Shown piece by piece: positions 29,594 through 38,790 of a stretch of DNA of 64,000 bases. The position numbers and the translations under genes were made by a program. This DNA is from Neptunomonas japonica DSM 18939. GTDB taxonomy: Bacteria; Pseudomonadota; Gammaproteobacteria; Pseudomonadales; Balneatricaceae. The notes below the pieces were generated by a model. The model saw nothing but the letters and a program-made list of their open reading frames with translations. It did no database searches and had not been told where the DNA came from. The DNA lies in contig NZ_AUGR01000017.1 of assembly GCF_000422765.1 (NCBI RefSeq), positions 1-64,000 of the forward strand, read 5' to 3'. Every line of letters starts with the position of its first letter. Position 1 is the first letter of the stretch.

Positions 29594-30244
29594 ATGTCAG
29601 ATAATGCGGGTGATGTTACCCATTTACGTCGTGAGTATGTGTCTTCGGGGATTACTCGCGACACTATCGACTCCGACCCGTTCGTACAGTTTACTGAGTG
29701 GTTTGATATAGCTTGTAAGATTCGCCCTGATGATGCATCTTCTATGACTCTGGCAACTGCAAATAAGCAGGGAATGCCATCGGCAAGAATTGTATTGTTG
29801 AAGCATTTCGACGTTGAGGGTTTTGCGTGGTATACCGATTATCAAAGTCAGAAAGGCTGTGAGCTTGAAGAAAACCCACAAGCTGAAATTATGTTTTATT
29901 GGTACGGGCTAGAAAGGCAAATTCGTATTCAGGGGCGTGTTGAAAAGCTAACCCCAGAGCAAGCAGATAACTACTTTCATCAACGCCCTATAGGGAGTCA
30001 GCTGAGCGCGGCTGCCTCACAGCAAAGCCAGCCGATACCCTCACGTGAAGAGTTAGAGAAACGTGTAGAGCAGTTGCAATCCCAATATAAAAATCAAGAA
30101 GTGCCTTGCCCTGAACGTTGGGGCGGTTATCGTTTAATTCCTACCAAGTTTGAGTTTTGGCAGGGGCGGGAAAGCCGTTTGCATGATCGCTTCACTTACT
30201 CGTTAGATGAAGATTCGTGGGAAATTAAGAGGTTGCAGCCATGA
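29594..30244 (+). CDS. pdxH: Pyridoxamine/pyridoxine 5'-phosphate oxidase PdxH
   Basis: PdxH is an FMN enzyme that oxidises PNP or PMP to pyridoxal 5'-phosphate. The 216-residue protein shows the FMN-binding segment GMPSARIVLLKHFD, the motif RIQGRVEKL and the C-terminal signature EFWQGRESRLHDR. I chose ATG 29594, preceded by AGGAGA, which gives the E. coli-like length; an upstream in-frame ATG at 29540 adds residues that do not fit the family. Confidence 0.95.
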   Translation: MSDNAGDVTHLRREYVSSGITRDTIDSDPFVQFTEWFDIACKIRPDDASSMTLATANKQGMPSARIVLLKHFDVEGFAWYTDYQSQKGCELEENPQAEIMFYWYGLERQIRIQGRVEKLTPEQADNYFHQRPIGSQLSAAASQQSQPIPSREELEKRVEQLQSQYKNQEVPCPERWGGYRLIPTKFEFWQGRESRLHDRFTYSLDEDSWEIKRLQP

Positions 30245-30903
30245 TAGACAGTGACATGATAGTTGTTGAAACAAAATCTGAATGTGATGCCGCCATTATT
30301 TGGATGCATGGGTTGGGGGCTGATGGTTCTGATTTTCCTCCAACTATTCCTTATCTTAAGCTGCCAGAAGAACTCGCCGTTCGTTTTATGTTCCCTAATG
30401 CGAAGGAGCAGGCTGTCACCATTAATGGTGGTTTTGTGATGCGCTCTTGGTACGATATTTTAAGTATGGGTAATGGTCGCGAGATTAATGAAGCGCAGCT
30501 AGACGTTTCGGTTGAGCGCATATCTGTTCTGATAACTGAACAAATTAAATCCGGTATAGCACCTGAAAGAATTCTGTTGGTAGGTTTTTCACAAGGCGGC
30601 GCTGTCGCTTATGAGACCGGTTTGAGTTATGTGGCAAAACTTGGTGGCATTGCTGCTATGTCAACGTACCTGCCGCGCCCTATTGCAGATACAAATACTG
30701 AAGCAGAGACAACGATGCCGATTTTGTCTATTCATGGAACGCAGGATGATGTCGTTCCGTTAACCTTGGGCGAAAACGCGGTTATGCAGTTACAAATGAA
30801 AGGTTACAGTCCAGAGTGGCAAACATTTCCGATGGCTCATGAAGTATCAATAGAGTCGCTGGCTGTTTTAGGGCGCTGGATAAGTGAACGATTAAGTAAA
30901 TAG
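30241..30903 (+). CDS. Phospholipase/carboxylesterase-family hydrolase
   Basis: This is a 220-residue alpha/beta hydrolase of the acyl-protein thioesterase/carboxylesterase II family. It has the family start IIWMHGLGADGSDF, the nucleophile elbow GFSQGG, the acid in HGTQDDVVP and the histidine in MAHEVS. It is translationally coupled to pdxH (ATGA overlap) and is probably cytosolic. The natural substrate is unknown. Confidence 0.9.
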   Translation: MIDSDMIVVETKSECDAAIIWMHGLGADGSDFPPTIPYLKLPEELAVRFMFPNAKEQAVTINGGFVMRSWYDILSMGNGREINEAQLDVSVERISVLITEQIKSGIAPERILLVGFSQGGAVAYETGLSYVAKLGGIAAMSTYLPRPIADTNTEAETTMPILSIHGTQDDVVPLTLGENAVMQLQMKGYSPEWQTFPMAHEVSIESLAVLGRWISERLSK

Positions 30904-30914
30904 AGGGTTTTTTA

Positions 30915-31385
30915 ATGCAAATAACTGATAATGCTGTGGTCTGTTTTCATTACGCATTGATCAATGATCAGGGCGAAGTATTAGATGGCTCTAAGGGAGG
31001 GGAGCCTATTCCTTACCTGCACGGGTGCCATAATATTGTGCCAGGTTTGGAAAAAGCGATGGCTGGTCGGTCTGTTAACGATCATTTTCGTGTATCACTA
31101 ACGCCACTAGAAGCTTATGGCGAAATAGATGAAGAAAAAATCTACGACGTTGAGCGAGCACTGTTTGCCGATATGTCAGAACTGGCCGTCGGGTTGATGT
31201 GCCATATGACCAATGAATCAGGCGAAGATGAAGTTGTCAGCGTTATTGAAATCGAGGACGACGTCGTTACTGTAGATGCTAATCACCCATACGCTGGTGA
31301 AAGCCTTACATTTGATGTCGAAGTCGTATCAATACGAGAAGCAACGGCACAAGAAATTCAAGCCGGCCAGGCTAATCCTGTGTAA
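30915..31385 (+). CDS. FKBP-type peptidyl-prolyl isomerase, SlyD type
   Basis: This 156-residue protein has a split FKBP domain with an inserted IF (chaperone) domain, as in SlyD. Motifs visible are YLHGCHNIVPGLEKAM and DANHPYAGE, the latter close to the canonical DANHPLAG. It lacks the long His/Cys-rich C-terminal tail of E. coli SlyD, so a nickel-storage role is unlikely. It starts 11 bases after the esterase gene and probably belongs to the pdxH transcript. Confidence 0.9.
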   Translation: MQITDNAVVCFHYALINDQGEVLDGSKGGEPIPYLHGCHNIVPGLEKAMAGRSVNDHFRVSLTPLEAYGEIDEEKIYDVERALFADMSELAVGLMCHMTNESGEDEVVSVIEIEDDVVTVDANHPYAGESLTFDVEVVSIREATAQEIQAGQANPV

Positions 31386-31400
31386 TAGCCTCGATTCACC

Positions 31401-31436
31401 ACGGCGTTTGCTGTCTCAAGCGCCGTTAGACTTTTT
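31401..31436 (+). terminator. Terminator of the pdxH-slyD operon
   Basis: ACGGCGTTTG pairs with CAAGCGCCGT (nine of ten) over a six-base loop and is followed within a few bases by CTTTTT. It overlaps the stop of the convergent small gene. Confidence 0.75.
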
Positions 31437-31683
31437 CCCGCCACTCCAGTTCTCCGATATGTACATTTAACCACTCGAAGCCAATTTTTCTAGCGACAGC
31501 CGCTGCGCCGTCCAAACTCTTGAACTCCCTTTCTTTCTTGCTGCGCTGCAGATCCAACGTAATGACATTGTTGTCTTTTGCGATGAATTTAAGTGTCCAT
31601 CCTCGTGACATGGCAATGGGTGTTGCCTGACAAGACTCAAACACGCCGGCATTAAAAAGAAGCTTTATTTCTTTCTCTTGCAT
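31426..31683 (-). CDS. Small protein of unknown function, 85 aa
   Basis: The 85-residue protein has no signal peptide or membrane segment and reads as a compact alpha/beta domain with a helix around SLDGAAAVARKIGFEWL. I do not recognise it; proteins with a similar layout (a C-terminal LDGAxxVARxIGF helix) are seen in plasmid-partition-associated families, but the match is too loose to name. It stands alone next to the AT-rich region before the che operon. Confidence 0.55.
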   Translation of the reverse strand: MQEKEIKLLFNAGVFESCQATPIAMSRGWTLKFIAKDNNVITLDLQRSKKEREFKSLDGAAAVARKIGFEWLNVHIGELEWREKV

Positions 31684-32142
31684 TGTCTTATTCTCTTAAT
31701 GATTAGTCTTTAATAACTTATGATAAGTATAAAATAAATATTGATTTATCGCAAATAAATGCCAATAAAAATTCCTATCTAACTCTTTGTTTTTAAAAGA
31801 ATTTTAATAAATATTTCGAGAAAGTTTTATATATGAAGTGTTTTCGTTTAAGTATTTGATTATAAAGAGTTTTTAAGTATGGTTTTTTTGTGATTTTTTA
31901 TAAAAATATTATCAAAACAAGTAATCTAAATTTATATTCGATTTACCATTTTCTATTTTTGATTGCTTGAATCATATCCATAAAATTCGCTGTAAAAATA
32001 GCGGGGTATCACTGATTGAGGAGTGTTGGAAGAGTTCTTTATTAAGATAAAACAAAGGTTTTAACAATAAATGCCGATGAACCTCTCTGCAGGGCAGTAT
32101 TTAGGCTATCTTGTAATTAGTTTGCTAAGGAGATTTTCCACT
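31684..32142. other. AT-rich intergenic region upstream of the che operon
   Basis: These 459 bases contain no credible gene; a frame starting at 32071 simply runs into the STAS gene. The stretch 31700-31990 is strikingly A/T-rich with long T runs. The right end holds a candidate sigma-28 promoter (32054-32080). It probably contains the promoters of both flanking genes and may bind nucleoid proteins. Confidence 0.6.
32054..32080 (+). promoter_or_regulatory. Candidate sigma-28 (FliA) promoter of the che operon
   Basis: The -10-like octamer GCCGATGA at 32073-32080 matches the FliA consensus GCCGATAA in seven of eight positions. At the consensus spacing of 11 bases, AAAGGTTT at 32054-32061 matches TAAAGTTT in six of eight. 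The start of transcription would be near 32087, about 56 bases before the STAS start codon. Confidence 0.55.
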
Positions 32143-32406
32143 ATGGTTTTGCCTGAACACCTGACCATCACTGAAATTGCGCAGTGGAAAGAGAAGTTTC
32201 TCTCTCAAACCAGAGAGTCTTCTGTTTTGAATATCGATACATCTACTCTTAAGAAGATTGACTCGACGGGTATTCAGTTATTGTTTGCTGTGAAGCAAGC
32301 ACTGCAAGCAAAGGAAGGTGATATACATTGGTCGGGCAATTCAGTTGTTTTATCAAAAAGCGCTCAATGGTTAGGTATGAGTGATGCCTTAGGTATTGCT
32401 TGGTAG
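32143..32406 (+). CDS. STAS-domain protein heading the chemotaxis operon
   Basis: This 87-residue protein is a single STAS domain, of the anti-sigma-factor-antagonist type, with the conserved phosphoacceptor-like segment LKKIDSTGIQLLFAV (Ser in DSTG). ATG 32143 is preceded by AAGGAG ten bases upstream. An in-frame ATG at 32071 would lie inside the candidate promoter and is rejected. Single STAS proteins start several chemotaxis clusters in Proteobacteria, where their role is little understood. cheY follows after 18 bases. Confidence 0.85.
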   Translation: MVLPEHLTITEIAQWKEKFLSQTRESSVLNIDTSTLKKIDSTGIQLLFAVKQALQAKEGDIHWSGNSVVLSKSAQWLGMSDALGIAW

Positions 32407-32424
32407 ATTTTTTGGAGATGGTAA

Positions 32425-32787
32425 ATGACAACAATTTTGGTTGTTGATGACTCAGTATCGTTACGCAGCATGGTGACCTTTACATTAACAAAACGAGGCT
32501 ATGACGTTGTTGAGGCTGAAAATGGAGAAGATGCCTTATATAAAGCCAAACATACTGCATGCGATTTGGTTTTAACTGACGTCAATATGCCAAGAATGGA
32601 TGGTATTACTCTGTGCACTGAATTACGTAAATTAGAATCGTTTAAATTTACACCAATCTTAATTCTAACCACTGAAAACTCTCAGGAAATGAAGCATAAA
32701 GGTAAAGCGGCAGGTGCTACGGGTTGGTTGGTAAAGCCGTTTAATCCCGATACTTTGCTGTCCACTTTAAAACGTGTCGTGCGGTAA
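32425..32787 (+). CDS. cheY: Chemotaxis response regulator CheY
   Basis: This 120-residue single receiver domain has all catalytic residues: D8, D9, phosphoacceptor D52 (TDVNMPRMDG), T82 and K104 (VKPF). It would carry the CheA signal to the flagellar switch, or act as a phosphate sink. No output domain is present. It lies between the STAS gene and cheA, consistent with this operon type. Confidence 0.93.
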   Translation: MTTILVVDDSVSLRSMVTFTLTKRGYDVVEAENGEDALYKAKHTACDLVLTDVNMPRMDGITLCTELRKLESFKFTPILILTTENSQEMKHKGKAAGATGWLVKPFNPDTLLSTLKRVVR

Positions 32788-32793
32788 TCTCAT

Positions 32794-34983
32794 ATGAGCA
32801 TTGATCTATCCCAGTTTGTTCCGGTTTTTCTTGAGGAGAGCTTTGAAGGGCTCGAAGTCATGGAGTCAGGCCTTTTAAATCTTGAGGAAGATGATGCTGA
32901 AGCCATCAATGCTATTTTTCGCGCCGCGCACTCAATTAAAGGAGGAGCCGGCACATTCGGTTTCTCTAACATTACCGATTTTACCCATGTGGTTGAAACA
33001 CTTATGGATGAGCTGCGCGCAGGGCGTAGGTCATGCAGTGACTCGTTAAAAAGTGTCTTATTATCATCTGTCGATTGCATACGTTTATTACTTGAAGCGG
33101 CAAGAGACGGAACTTCATGTGACGACCCTCAAATTAAGCAAGTACATCAGCAATTAGAAGCAGAGTTATCTTTTGATAATAAAGATAAGGTTGCAATTGT
33201 TGATAATGAGTTTGAGAAAATTGAGATCTCTTCTTCTCCAGTTGCAGTTAAGGAGACACAAGGTTGGGTGATTGATTTTGCTCCTGCTCCTCATCTACTG
33301 ATGACAGGAAATGAGCCTATTTTATTGATTTCTGCACTAGCGGATCTAGGACAACTAGTTACGTATGCAGCCACAGATCAGGTGCCTAGTTTAGATGAGT
33401 TAAATCCTGAGGAGTTATTCCTACATTGGAAAATAGATCTCTATAGTGATTGTAGCGAACTTGCTGTACGTGAGGTTTTTGAATGGGTAGAGGGTGACTG
33501 CTCACTATCCGTTTTGCCTTTGCAGACGTTGGCAGATGAGGTTTCTGAAGAGAGTGTTCCAAATGATTCAGTATCTGACGAGATAGCTTTTGATAAAGTA
33601 GCGGAGAAGTCTTCGACTGCTTTAGTTTTGAATAACGAAAGTGTAGAGCAACCTACTATCAGGTCTGAAACAGCAAGCTCTAAAAATAATGACGACTCTA
33701 GTGCGGCTCCAGCGCAAAACACAAGAAAAATCCAGGCCGACCAAGGCTCTATTCGCGTCGGTATTGATAAGATTGATGGGCTGATTAATAGAGTTGGTGA
33801 GCTAGTAATTACACAGTCTATGTTAGGACAGGTTGGTTTAGAAATGTCTGACTGTGATCACCCTGGGGTTGAGCGTTTAAATGACGGTTTAGTTCAGTTA
33901 GAAAGAAATACTCGTGACCTTCAAGAAGAGGTAATGAGAATTAGAATGCTACCTATAAGTTTTGTGTTTAACCGCTTCCCAAGGATGGTGCATGACATCA
34001 GCAGCAAGTTGGGAAAAGTGGTCGAGCTGACTCTATCTGGAGAGCAGACCGAGCTGGATAAAACCGTGATGGAAAAAATAGGAGATCCATTATTACATTT
34101 AATACGCAATGCTTTAGATCATGGTTTGGAAACACCGCAAGAGCGTATTGCTACTGGAAAAGCTGAGAGTGGGACGATTCACCTAAGTGCTTCTCATCAA
34201 GGTGGCTTTATTATTATCCAAATTAAGGATGATGGACGAGGGTTAGATACCAATAAAATACAAGAAAAAGCCTTGTCCAGTGGCCTCATTACTACAGACC
34301 AAGTACTCAGTGATTCTGATATCCATGACTTAATATTTGTGCCTGGTTTTTCCACTGTAGCAGAAGTTAATGACCTTTCTGGCAGAGGCGTTGGTATGGA
34401 TGTAGTACGCCGGAATATTGAGGCCTTAGGTGGGTATGTTGCGGTGGTATCTGAAGCAGGAGAAGGTTCTACTTTTACTGTTAGTTTACCGTTGACGCTC
34501 GCTATTCTTGATGGTCAGTTAATAAAAACGCAGCACGAGATTTATATCATACCGTTGCTCTCTATTATCGAGTCTATTTGGGTCTCAACTGAGTCTCTTA
34601 ATGCTGTTGCAGGTCGAGGGCGTTTGTTTTTATTTAGAGATGAGTACATTCCAGTTATTAACCTCAGCGATGTTTTTTGCCTTAGTGAAACGACTAAAAG
34701 TTTTACTAATAGTTTAATGGTGATTGTTGAAGGTGGCGGTAAAAGGGCTGGCTTAATTGTAGATGAGCTGCAAGGTCAGCAGCAGGTAGTAATAAAAAGC
34801 TTAGAGACAAATTATAAGCGAGTAGAAGGTTTTTCCGGCGCAACGATTTTAGGCACAGGACAAGTGGCTTTGATTCTTGATGTGGCAGGTGTCATAAAAA
34901 TGGGGTTGGATTCATCAACAAAGCAGTATCCACATGCAATAAATAAGGATGACGGATACCTATTGGCAAAGGTGGATATATGA
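32794..34983 (+). CDS. cheA: Chemotaxis histidine kinase CheA
   Basis: The 729-residue kinase has the Hpt (P1) domain with phosphorylated H46 in AAHSIKGG, a P2-like domain at about 155-240 (GWVIDFAPAPHLLMTGNEP...REVFEWVEGDC), a Ser/Asp-rich linker to about 315, the dimerisation segment IRVGIDKIDGLINRVGELV, the ATPase with N box LLHLIRNALDHG (N439), GDGRGL-like and GRGVGMDVV boxes, and a C-terminal CheW-like P5 domain. All catalytic residues look intact. cheW follows with a four-base overlap. Confidence 0.97.
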   Translation: MSIDLSQFVPVFLEESFEGLEVMESGLLNLEEDDAEAINAIFRAAHSIKGGAGTFGFSNITDFTHVVETLMDELRAGRRSCSDSLKSVLLSSVDCIRLLLEAARDGTSCDDPQIKQVHQQLEAELSFDNKDKVAIVDNEFEKIEISSSPVAVKETQGWVIDFAPAPHLLMTGNEPILLISALADLGQLVTYAATDQVPSLDELNPEELFLHWKIDLYSDCSELAVREVFEWVEGDCSLSVLPLQTLADEVSEESVPNDSVSDEIAFDKVAEKSSTALVLNNESVEQPTIRSETASSKNNDDSSAAPAQNTRKIQADQGSIRVGIDKIDGLINRVGELVITQSMLGQVGLEMSDCDHPGVERLNDGLVQLERNTRDLQEEVMRIRMLPISFVFNRFPRMVHDISSKLGKVVELTLSGEQTELDKTVMEKIGDPLLHLIRNALDHGLETPQERIATGKAESGTIHLSASHQGGFIIIQIKDDGRGLDTNKIQEKALSSGLITTDQVLSDSDIHDLIFVPGFSTVAEVNDLSGRGVGMDVVRRNIEALGGYVAVVSEAGEGSTFTVSLPLTLAILDGQLIKTQHEIYIIPLLSIIESIWVSTESLNAVAGRGRLFLFRDEYIPVINLSDVFCLSETTKSFTNSLMVIVEGGGKRAGLIVDELQGQQQVVIKSLETNYKRVEGFSGATILGTGQVALILDVAGVIKMGLDSSTKQYPHAINKDDGYLLAKVDI

Positions 34984-35477
34984 CAGAAGCAGTAGAACCC
35001 TTACTTCTGGAAACTCGCCAATTTTTGACTTTTATTTTAGCTGATGAAGAGTATGGGGTAGATATTTTGCGTGTACAGGAGATTCGAGGATGGGTTCCTG
35101 TGACGCGGATTCCTAATTCACCTGGTTACATGAAAGGGGTGCTTAATTTACGCGGAGAAATCATACCAATTATCGATTTACGTATGCGCTTTGGTTTACA
35201 AAGTCGAGAGTATGGAGCCACGACAGTGGTGATTGTTGTCTGGATTAATGGCCCTGAAAGTGAACATTGCATGGGAATTGTCGTCGATGCTGTAGCCGAC
35301 ACCTATGACGTATCTAGTGATGACATACAGCCCGCGCCTTTGATAAGAAATGGCATCGATCCAAAGTTCTTTGAAGCGCTGGCTACAATGAACGAAAAAA
35401 TGGTAGTCCTATTGGATTTAGACTATTTGATGAACTCGGATGAGCAAAGCTGTGTTGATCTGGACCGATTGCAATAG
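34980..35477 (+). CDS. cheW: Chemotaxis coupling protein CheW
   Basis: CheW links receptors to CheA. The 165-residue protein is a single CheW domain with the typical opening FLTFILADEEYGVDILRVQEIRG (LxFxLxxExYGIxIxxVxEI pattern) and the segment MKGVLNLRGEIIPIIDLRMRFG. Its ATG overlaps the cheA stop. The C terminus (DLDRLQ) lacks the acidic-Phe tail shared by three other proteins in the operon. Confidence 0.96.
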   Translation: MTEAVEPLLLETRQFLTFILADEEYGVDILRVQEIRGWVPVTRIPNSPGYMKGVLNLRGEIIPIIDLRMRFGLQSREYGATTVVIVVWINGPESEHCMGIVVDAVADTYDVSSDDIQPAPLIRNGIDPKFFEALATMNEKMVVLLDLDYLMNSDEQSCVDLDRLQ

Positions 35478-35545
35478 TGGATTAATTTGAATATTTATCA
35501 AGCAGGCATTGGTCAAGTGACAGCTCTGTTTGAGGAGAAAGTTAA

Positions 35546-37903
35546 ATGAAAGTTAACATGCCAGTGACTGATCACGAAAGACACGTAATCCCAGGGCAGG
35601 AGTTGGTGACTCAAACTGATCTTAAGGGGCGGATAACTTATGTAAACCCGGCTTTTATTCAGGTTAGCGGTTTTAGCGAAGAGGAGTTGGTCGGGCAGAA
35701 CCATAATGTGGTCCGCCACCCCGATATGCCTAAGGAAGCGTTTGAAGATTTGTGGTCAACATTAAAGCTTGGCCGGCCTTGGTGCAAAATGGTAAAAAAT
35801 CGCTGTAATAATGGTGATTTTTATTGGGTGAAAGCGAATGTAACACCCGTATATAAAAAAGGACAAATTGTCGGTTATATGTCAGTGCGTACAGCTCCCA
35901 CTGATGCTGAAAGACAGTCTGCTGATATTTTTTATACAAAGTTACGTAATAAAGAAGCGCGGTTATCTGACCCTACTAAAATTCCCACACAAATACTTGA
36001 TAAAAAGTTATTTAACTGGGCAGCAATAGCTTTAATAGTAATGCTGTTAATTGCTGGTGGGCTATATAGTTCTGGGCATACTTCACTTATTGCGCTTGGT
36101 CCATTTGCAGCTTTTCTTATTATGCTTTTTGGAGCAGTAAGTTGTATCAGGACTTATGTGAAGCAACCATTATCTGAAACTATTGCCACTCTTAAACGAG
36201 TCAGTGAAGGGGATTATCATACCGATATAGAAGTAGAGCAAGAAGGAGAAATTGGTAGTCTTAACCGTGCTGCGAAATCATTAGCCATTAAGCTTGGTTT
36301 TGAAATAAATGAATCTCGTTTAGAAGCGCTTCGCTCAAGTCGAATCACACAAGCGCTCGATAGTGTCTCATCAAATGTGATGATGGCAGATCCTACGGGG
36401 CGAATTATTTATGTGAACGATGCCATTCTTAACATGTTTAATATTGCTCAAAATGACATTTGCACTGACTTACCAAAGTTTGATTATAAACTTTTACTGG
36501 GAAGCAATATCGATGAGTTTCATGCGGATCCTACTCACCAGAAAAGATTACTAGAAGCGTTAAAGTCATCATTTGAAAGTCGAATTAGTGTGGGAGGGCG
36601 TACGTTTATTTTATTGGCTAACCCAGTCTTTTCTCCTGATAAAGAGCGTTTAGGCACAGTAGTTGAGTGGAAAGATTTAACAGAGCAACTGCAAGCAGAA
36701 AAAGCAATAGAGCGATTGATTCAAGATGCATCTAGCGGCAATTTGAGCCAGCGCTTAGACGATTCGGCTTATGAAGGTTTTATGAAAAATGTAGCTTCTG
36801 GTGTTAATGAAATGCTGGATGCTGTTGTTGAGCCTGTACAAGAAGCTAAGCGTGTACTGCTTGCTTTGGCTGATGGTGACTTAACACAGAATATGCAAGG
36901 TAACTTCTCCGGTGAATATGAAGAACTAAATGATGCACTGAATATTTCGATGAATAAGTTACAAGATATGGTGAGTGAGATCCGCTCAGCTGGCGCTAAT
37001 ATTACTACGGGTGCGTCTGAAATTGCTCATGGCAATGCAACACTGAGTCAGCGAACTGAGAGTCAGGCTACAAGCTTGCAGGAAACCGCAGCGAGTATGG
37101 AGCAGATGACTGTTACCGTGAAGCAAAATGCTGTAAATGCGCAAGAGGCGAGCCGATTAGCAGAACAAGCAAAAGTGCTAGCGGATGACGGTAGTACGAT
37201 ATCCGTGAAAGTTGTTAGCTCCATGGGCGATATCAGTAAGAGCTCTAAAAAGATTGCAGAAATTATCAGCGTTATCGATGAAATTGCTTTCCAGACTAAT
37301 TTACTAGCACTTAATGCCGCAGTAGAAGCTGCAAGGGCGGGAGAGCAAGGCCGAGGATTCGCAGTGGTAGCTGCTGAGGTTCGCAATCTTGCTCAGCGAA
37401 GTGCTAGTGCAGCAAAAGAAATTAAACACCTGATTAGTGATAGCGTAGAAAAAGTTGAAGAAGGTAGTCACTATGTTGATGAGTCGGGGCGTGCACTAAA
37501 TGAAATAATGCAGGGGGTCTTGAAGGTATCTTCTATTATTCATGCAATTGCAGAAGCGAGCCGAGAACAAGCCAATGGTATTGAGCAAGTTAACTTAGCT
37601 GTCACGGCTATGGATGAAGGAACACAACAAAATGCTGCGCTTGTCGAAGAGGTTGCCGCTGCTTCTGAGTCGATGGATGAGCAAGCCCAGCAGCTGCAAC
37701 ATCTTGTAAATGTATTCAAGGTGAGTATTGTTACACCCTCAAATGTTACTCACTTACCAACAATCAATATTAAAAATCAGGGGTGGAAAACAAAGCATTT
37801 GCATTCGGAAGAAGCTGTACGGATTCCTGCTACAGGCTCATATAAAAGTGAAACCATTATTATGAAGGAAACACCTGACGATACTGAGTGGGAAGAATTC
37901 TAA
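35546..37903 (+). CDS. Aer-like PAS-containing chemoreceptor with CheR-docking tail
   Basis: This 785-residue receptor starts with an Aer-type PAS domain (about 10-125) carrying [26 protein letters not shown] and [11 protein letters not shown], the pattern of the FAD-binding energy sensor. Two membrane segments follow (about 152-205), then HAMP, a second PAS (about 265-390), a further HAMP-like linker and the signalling domain with [26 protein letters not shown]. The last five residues EWEEF fit the xWxxF CheR-docking pentapeptide. GAGGAG lies before the ATG. It likely drives aerotaxis or redox taxis. Confidence 0.94.
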   Translation: MKVNMPVTDHERHVIPGQELVTQTDLKGRITYVNPAFIQVSGFSEEELVGQNHNVVRHPDMPKEAFEDLWSTLKLGRPWCKMVKNRCNNGDFYWVKANVTPVYKKGQIVGYMSVRTAPTDAERQSADIFYTKLRNKEARLSDPTKIPTQILDKKLFNWAAIALIVMLLIAGGLYSSGHTSLIALGPFAAFLIMLFGAVSCIRTYVKQPLSETIATLKRVSEGDYHTDIEVEQEGEIGSLNRAAKSLAIKLGFEINESRLEALRSSRITQALDSVSSNVMMADPTGRIIYVNDAILNMFNIAQNDICTDLPKFDYKLLLGSNIDEFHADPTHQKRLLEALKSSFESRISVGGRTFILLANPVFSPDKERLGTVVEWKDLTEQLQAEKAIERLIQDASSGNLSQRLDDSAYEGFMKNVASGVNEMLDAVVEPVQEAKRVLLALADGDLTQNMQGNFSGEYEELNDALNISMNKLQDMVSEIRSAGANITTGASEIAHGNATLSQRTESQATSLQETAASMEQMTVTVKQNAVNAQEASRLAEQAKVLADDGSTISVKVVSSMGDISKSSKKIAEIISVIDEIAFQTNLLALNAAVEAARAGEQGRGFAVVAAEVRNLAQRSASAAKEIKHLISDSVEKVEEGSHYVDESGRALNEIMQGVLKVSSIIHAIAEASREQANGIEQVNLAVTAMDEGTQQNAALVEEVAAASESMDEQAQQLQHLVNVFKVSIVTPSNVTHLPTINIKNQGWKTKHLHSEEAVRIPATGSYKSETIIMKETPDDTEWEEF

Positions 37904-37940
37904 TGGGTTCTATCGTTTGATTCATAAGGACATTGAAAAA

Positions 37941-38789
37941 ATGGCTGTGATTGACATGGACGTACCACCTGAACGGGAATTTGTTTTTACTGACAAAGAT
38001 TTTGAAACCATACGAAGTCAGCTATATAAACATGCCGGCATTTCCTTGTCTGATTATAAAAAAGATATGGTTTATAACCGCCTAGTGCGGCGTATTAGAG
38101 TGTTATCACTGGATAGCTTTAGCGCTTATTTTTCTTACTTAGCAAGCAATGTAGGAGAGTTTTCACTTTTTATAAATGCATTGACGACTAACTTGACTGC
38201 GTTTTTTAGAGAGAGTCATCATTTTGAATTTCTAAAAGAGGTAGTGATACCTGATGTGGCAGCCAGTGGTTCGCAGCGAGTTCGAATCTGGTCAGCAGGC
38301 TGCTCTATGGGAGAAGAGCCTTATAGTTTAGCGATGGCCCTCGGAACGAGCGATATTGATTTACGCGAATGGGATATTAAAATATTAGCGACAGATATTG
38401 ATTCTGATGTGCTGAAAATTGCTCAAGCAGGTATGTATGGAGCAGATCGCATCGATGCTATGCCTCAGGTATTTCAAACGCGTTTCTTTAGAAAAGGGCG
38501 AGGGCAGTATTCAGGCATGGTTAAAATTGTAGATGAGCTTAGGGCTATGATTACATTCAAAGAGCTGAATTTAATGCACTCCTGGCCGATGAAAGGGCCC
38601 TTAGATGTAATTTTTTGTCGTAACGTTATGATCTATTTTGACAAAAAAACACAAAAGCTACTTTTAAACCGCCTGGCTGATTTATTAAAACCCGGTGGGT
38701 TTCTTTTTGTAGGGCATTCAGAATCACCCTTTCGGTTAACAGATCGGTTTAAATTGATCGGTAATACGATTTATCAAAAGGTCTATTGA
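37941..38789 (+). CDS. cheR: Chemoreceptor methyltransferase CheR
   Basis: CheR methylates glutamates on chemoreceptors with S-adenosylmethionine. The 282-residue protein has the N-terminal helical domain, the SAM motif IWSAGCSMGEEPYSLAM and the motif VIFCRNVMIYF. ATG 37941 with AAGGA upstream gives the usual length; a TTG at 37917 is an alternative. The receptor encoded just upstream carries a CheR-docking tail, which fits the pairing. Confidence 0.94.
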   Translation: MAVIDMDVPPEREFVFTDKDFETIRSQLYKHAGISLSDYKKDMVYNRLVRRIRVLSLDSFSAYFSYLASNVGEFSLFINALTTNLTAFFRESHHFEFLKEVVIPDVAASGSQRVRIWSAGCSMGEEPYSLAMALGTSDIDLREWDIKILATDIDSDVLKIAQAGMYGADRIDAMPQVFQTRFFRKGRGQYSGMVKIVDELRAMITFKELNLMHSWPMKGPLDVIFCRNVMIYFDKKTQKLLLNRLADLLKPGGFLFVGHSESPFRLTDRFKLIGNTIYQKVY

Positions 38790-38790
38790 T

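Noticed and set aside
32071-32142. N-terminal extension of the STAS protein from ATG 32071
   Set aside because: The extension overlaps the candidate sigma-28 promoter and has no ribosome site; ATG 32143 has AAGGAG upstream.
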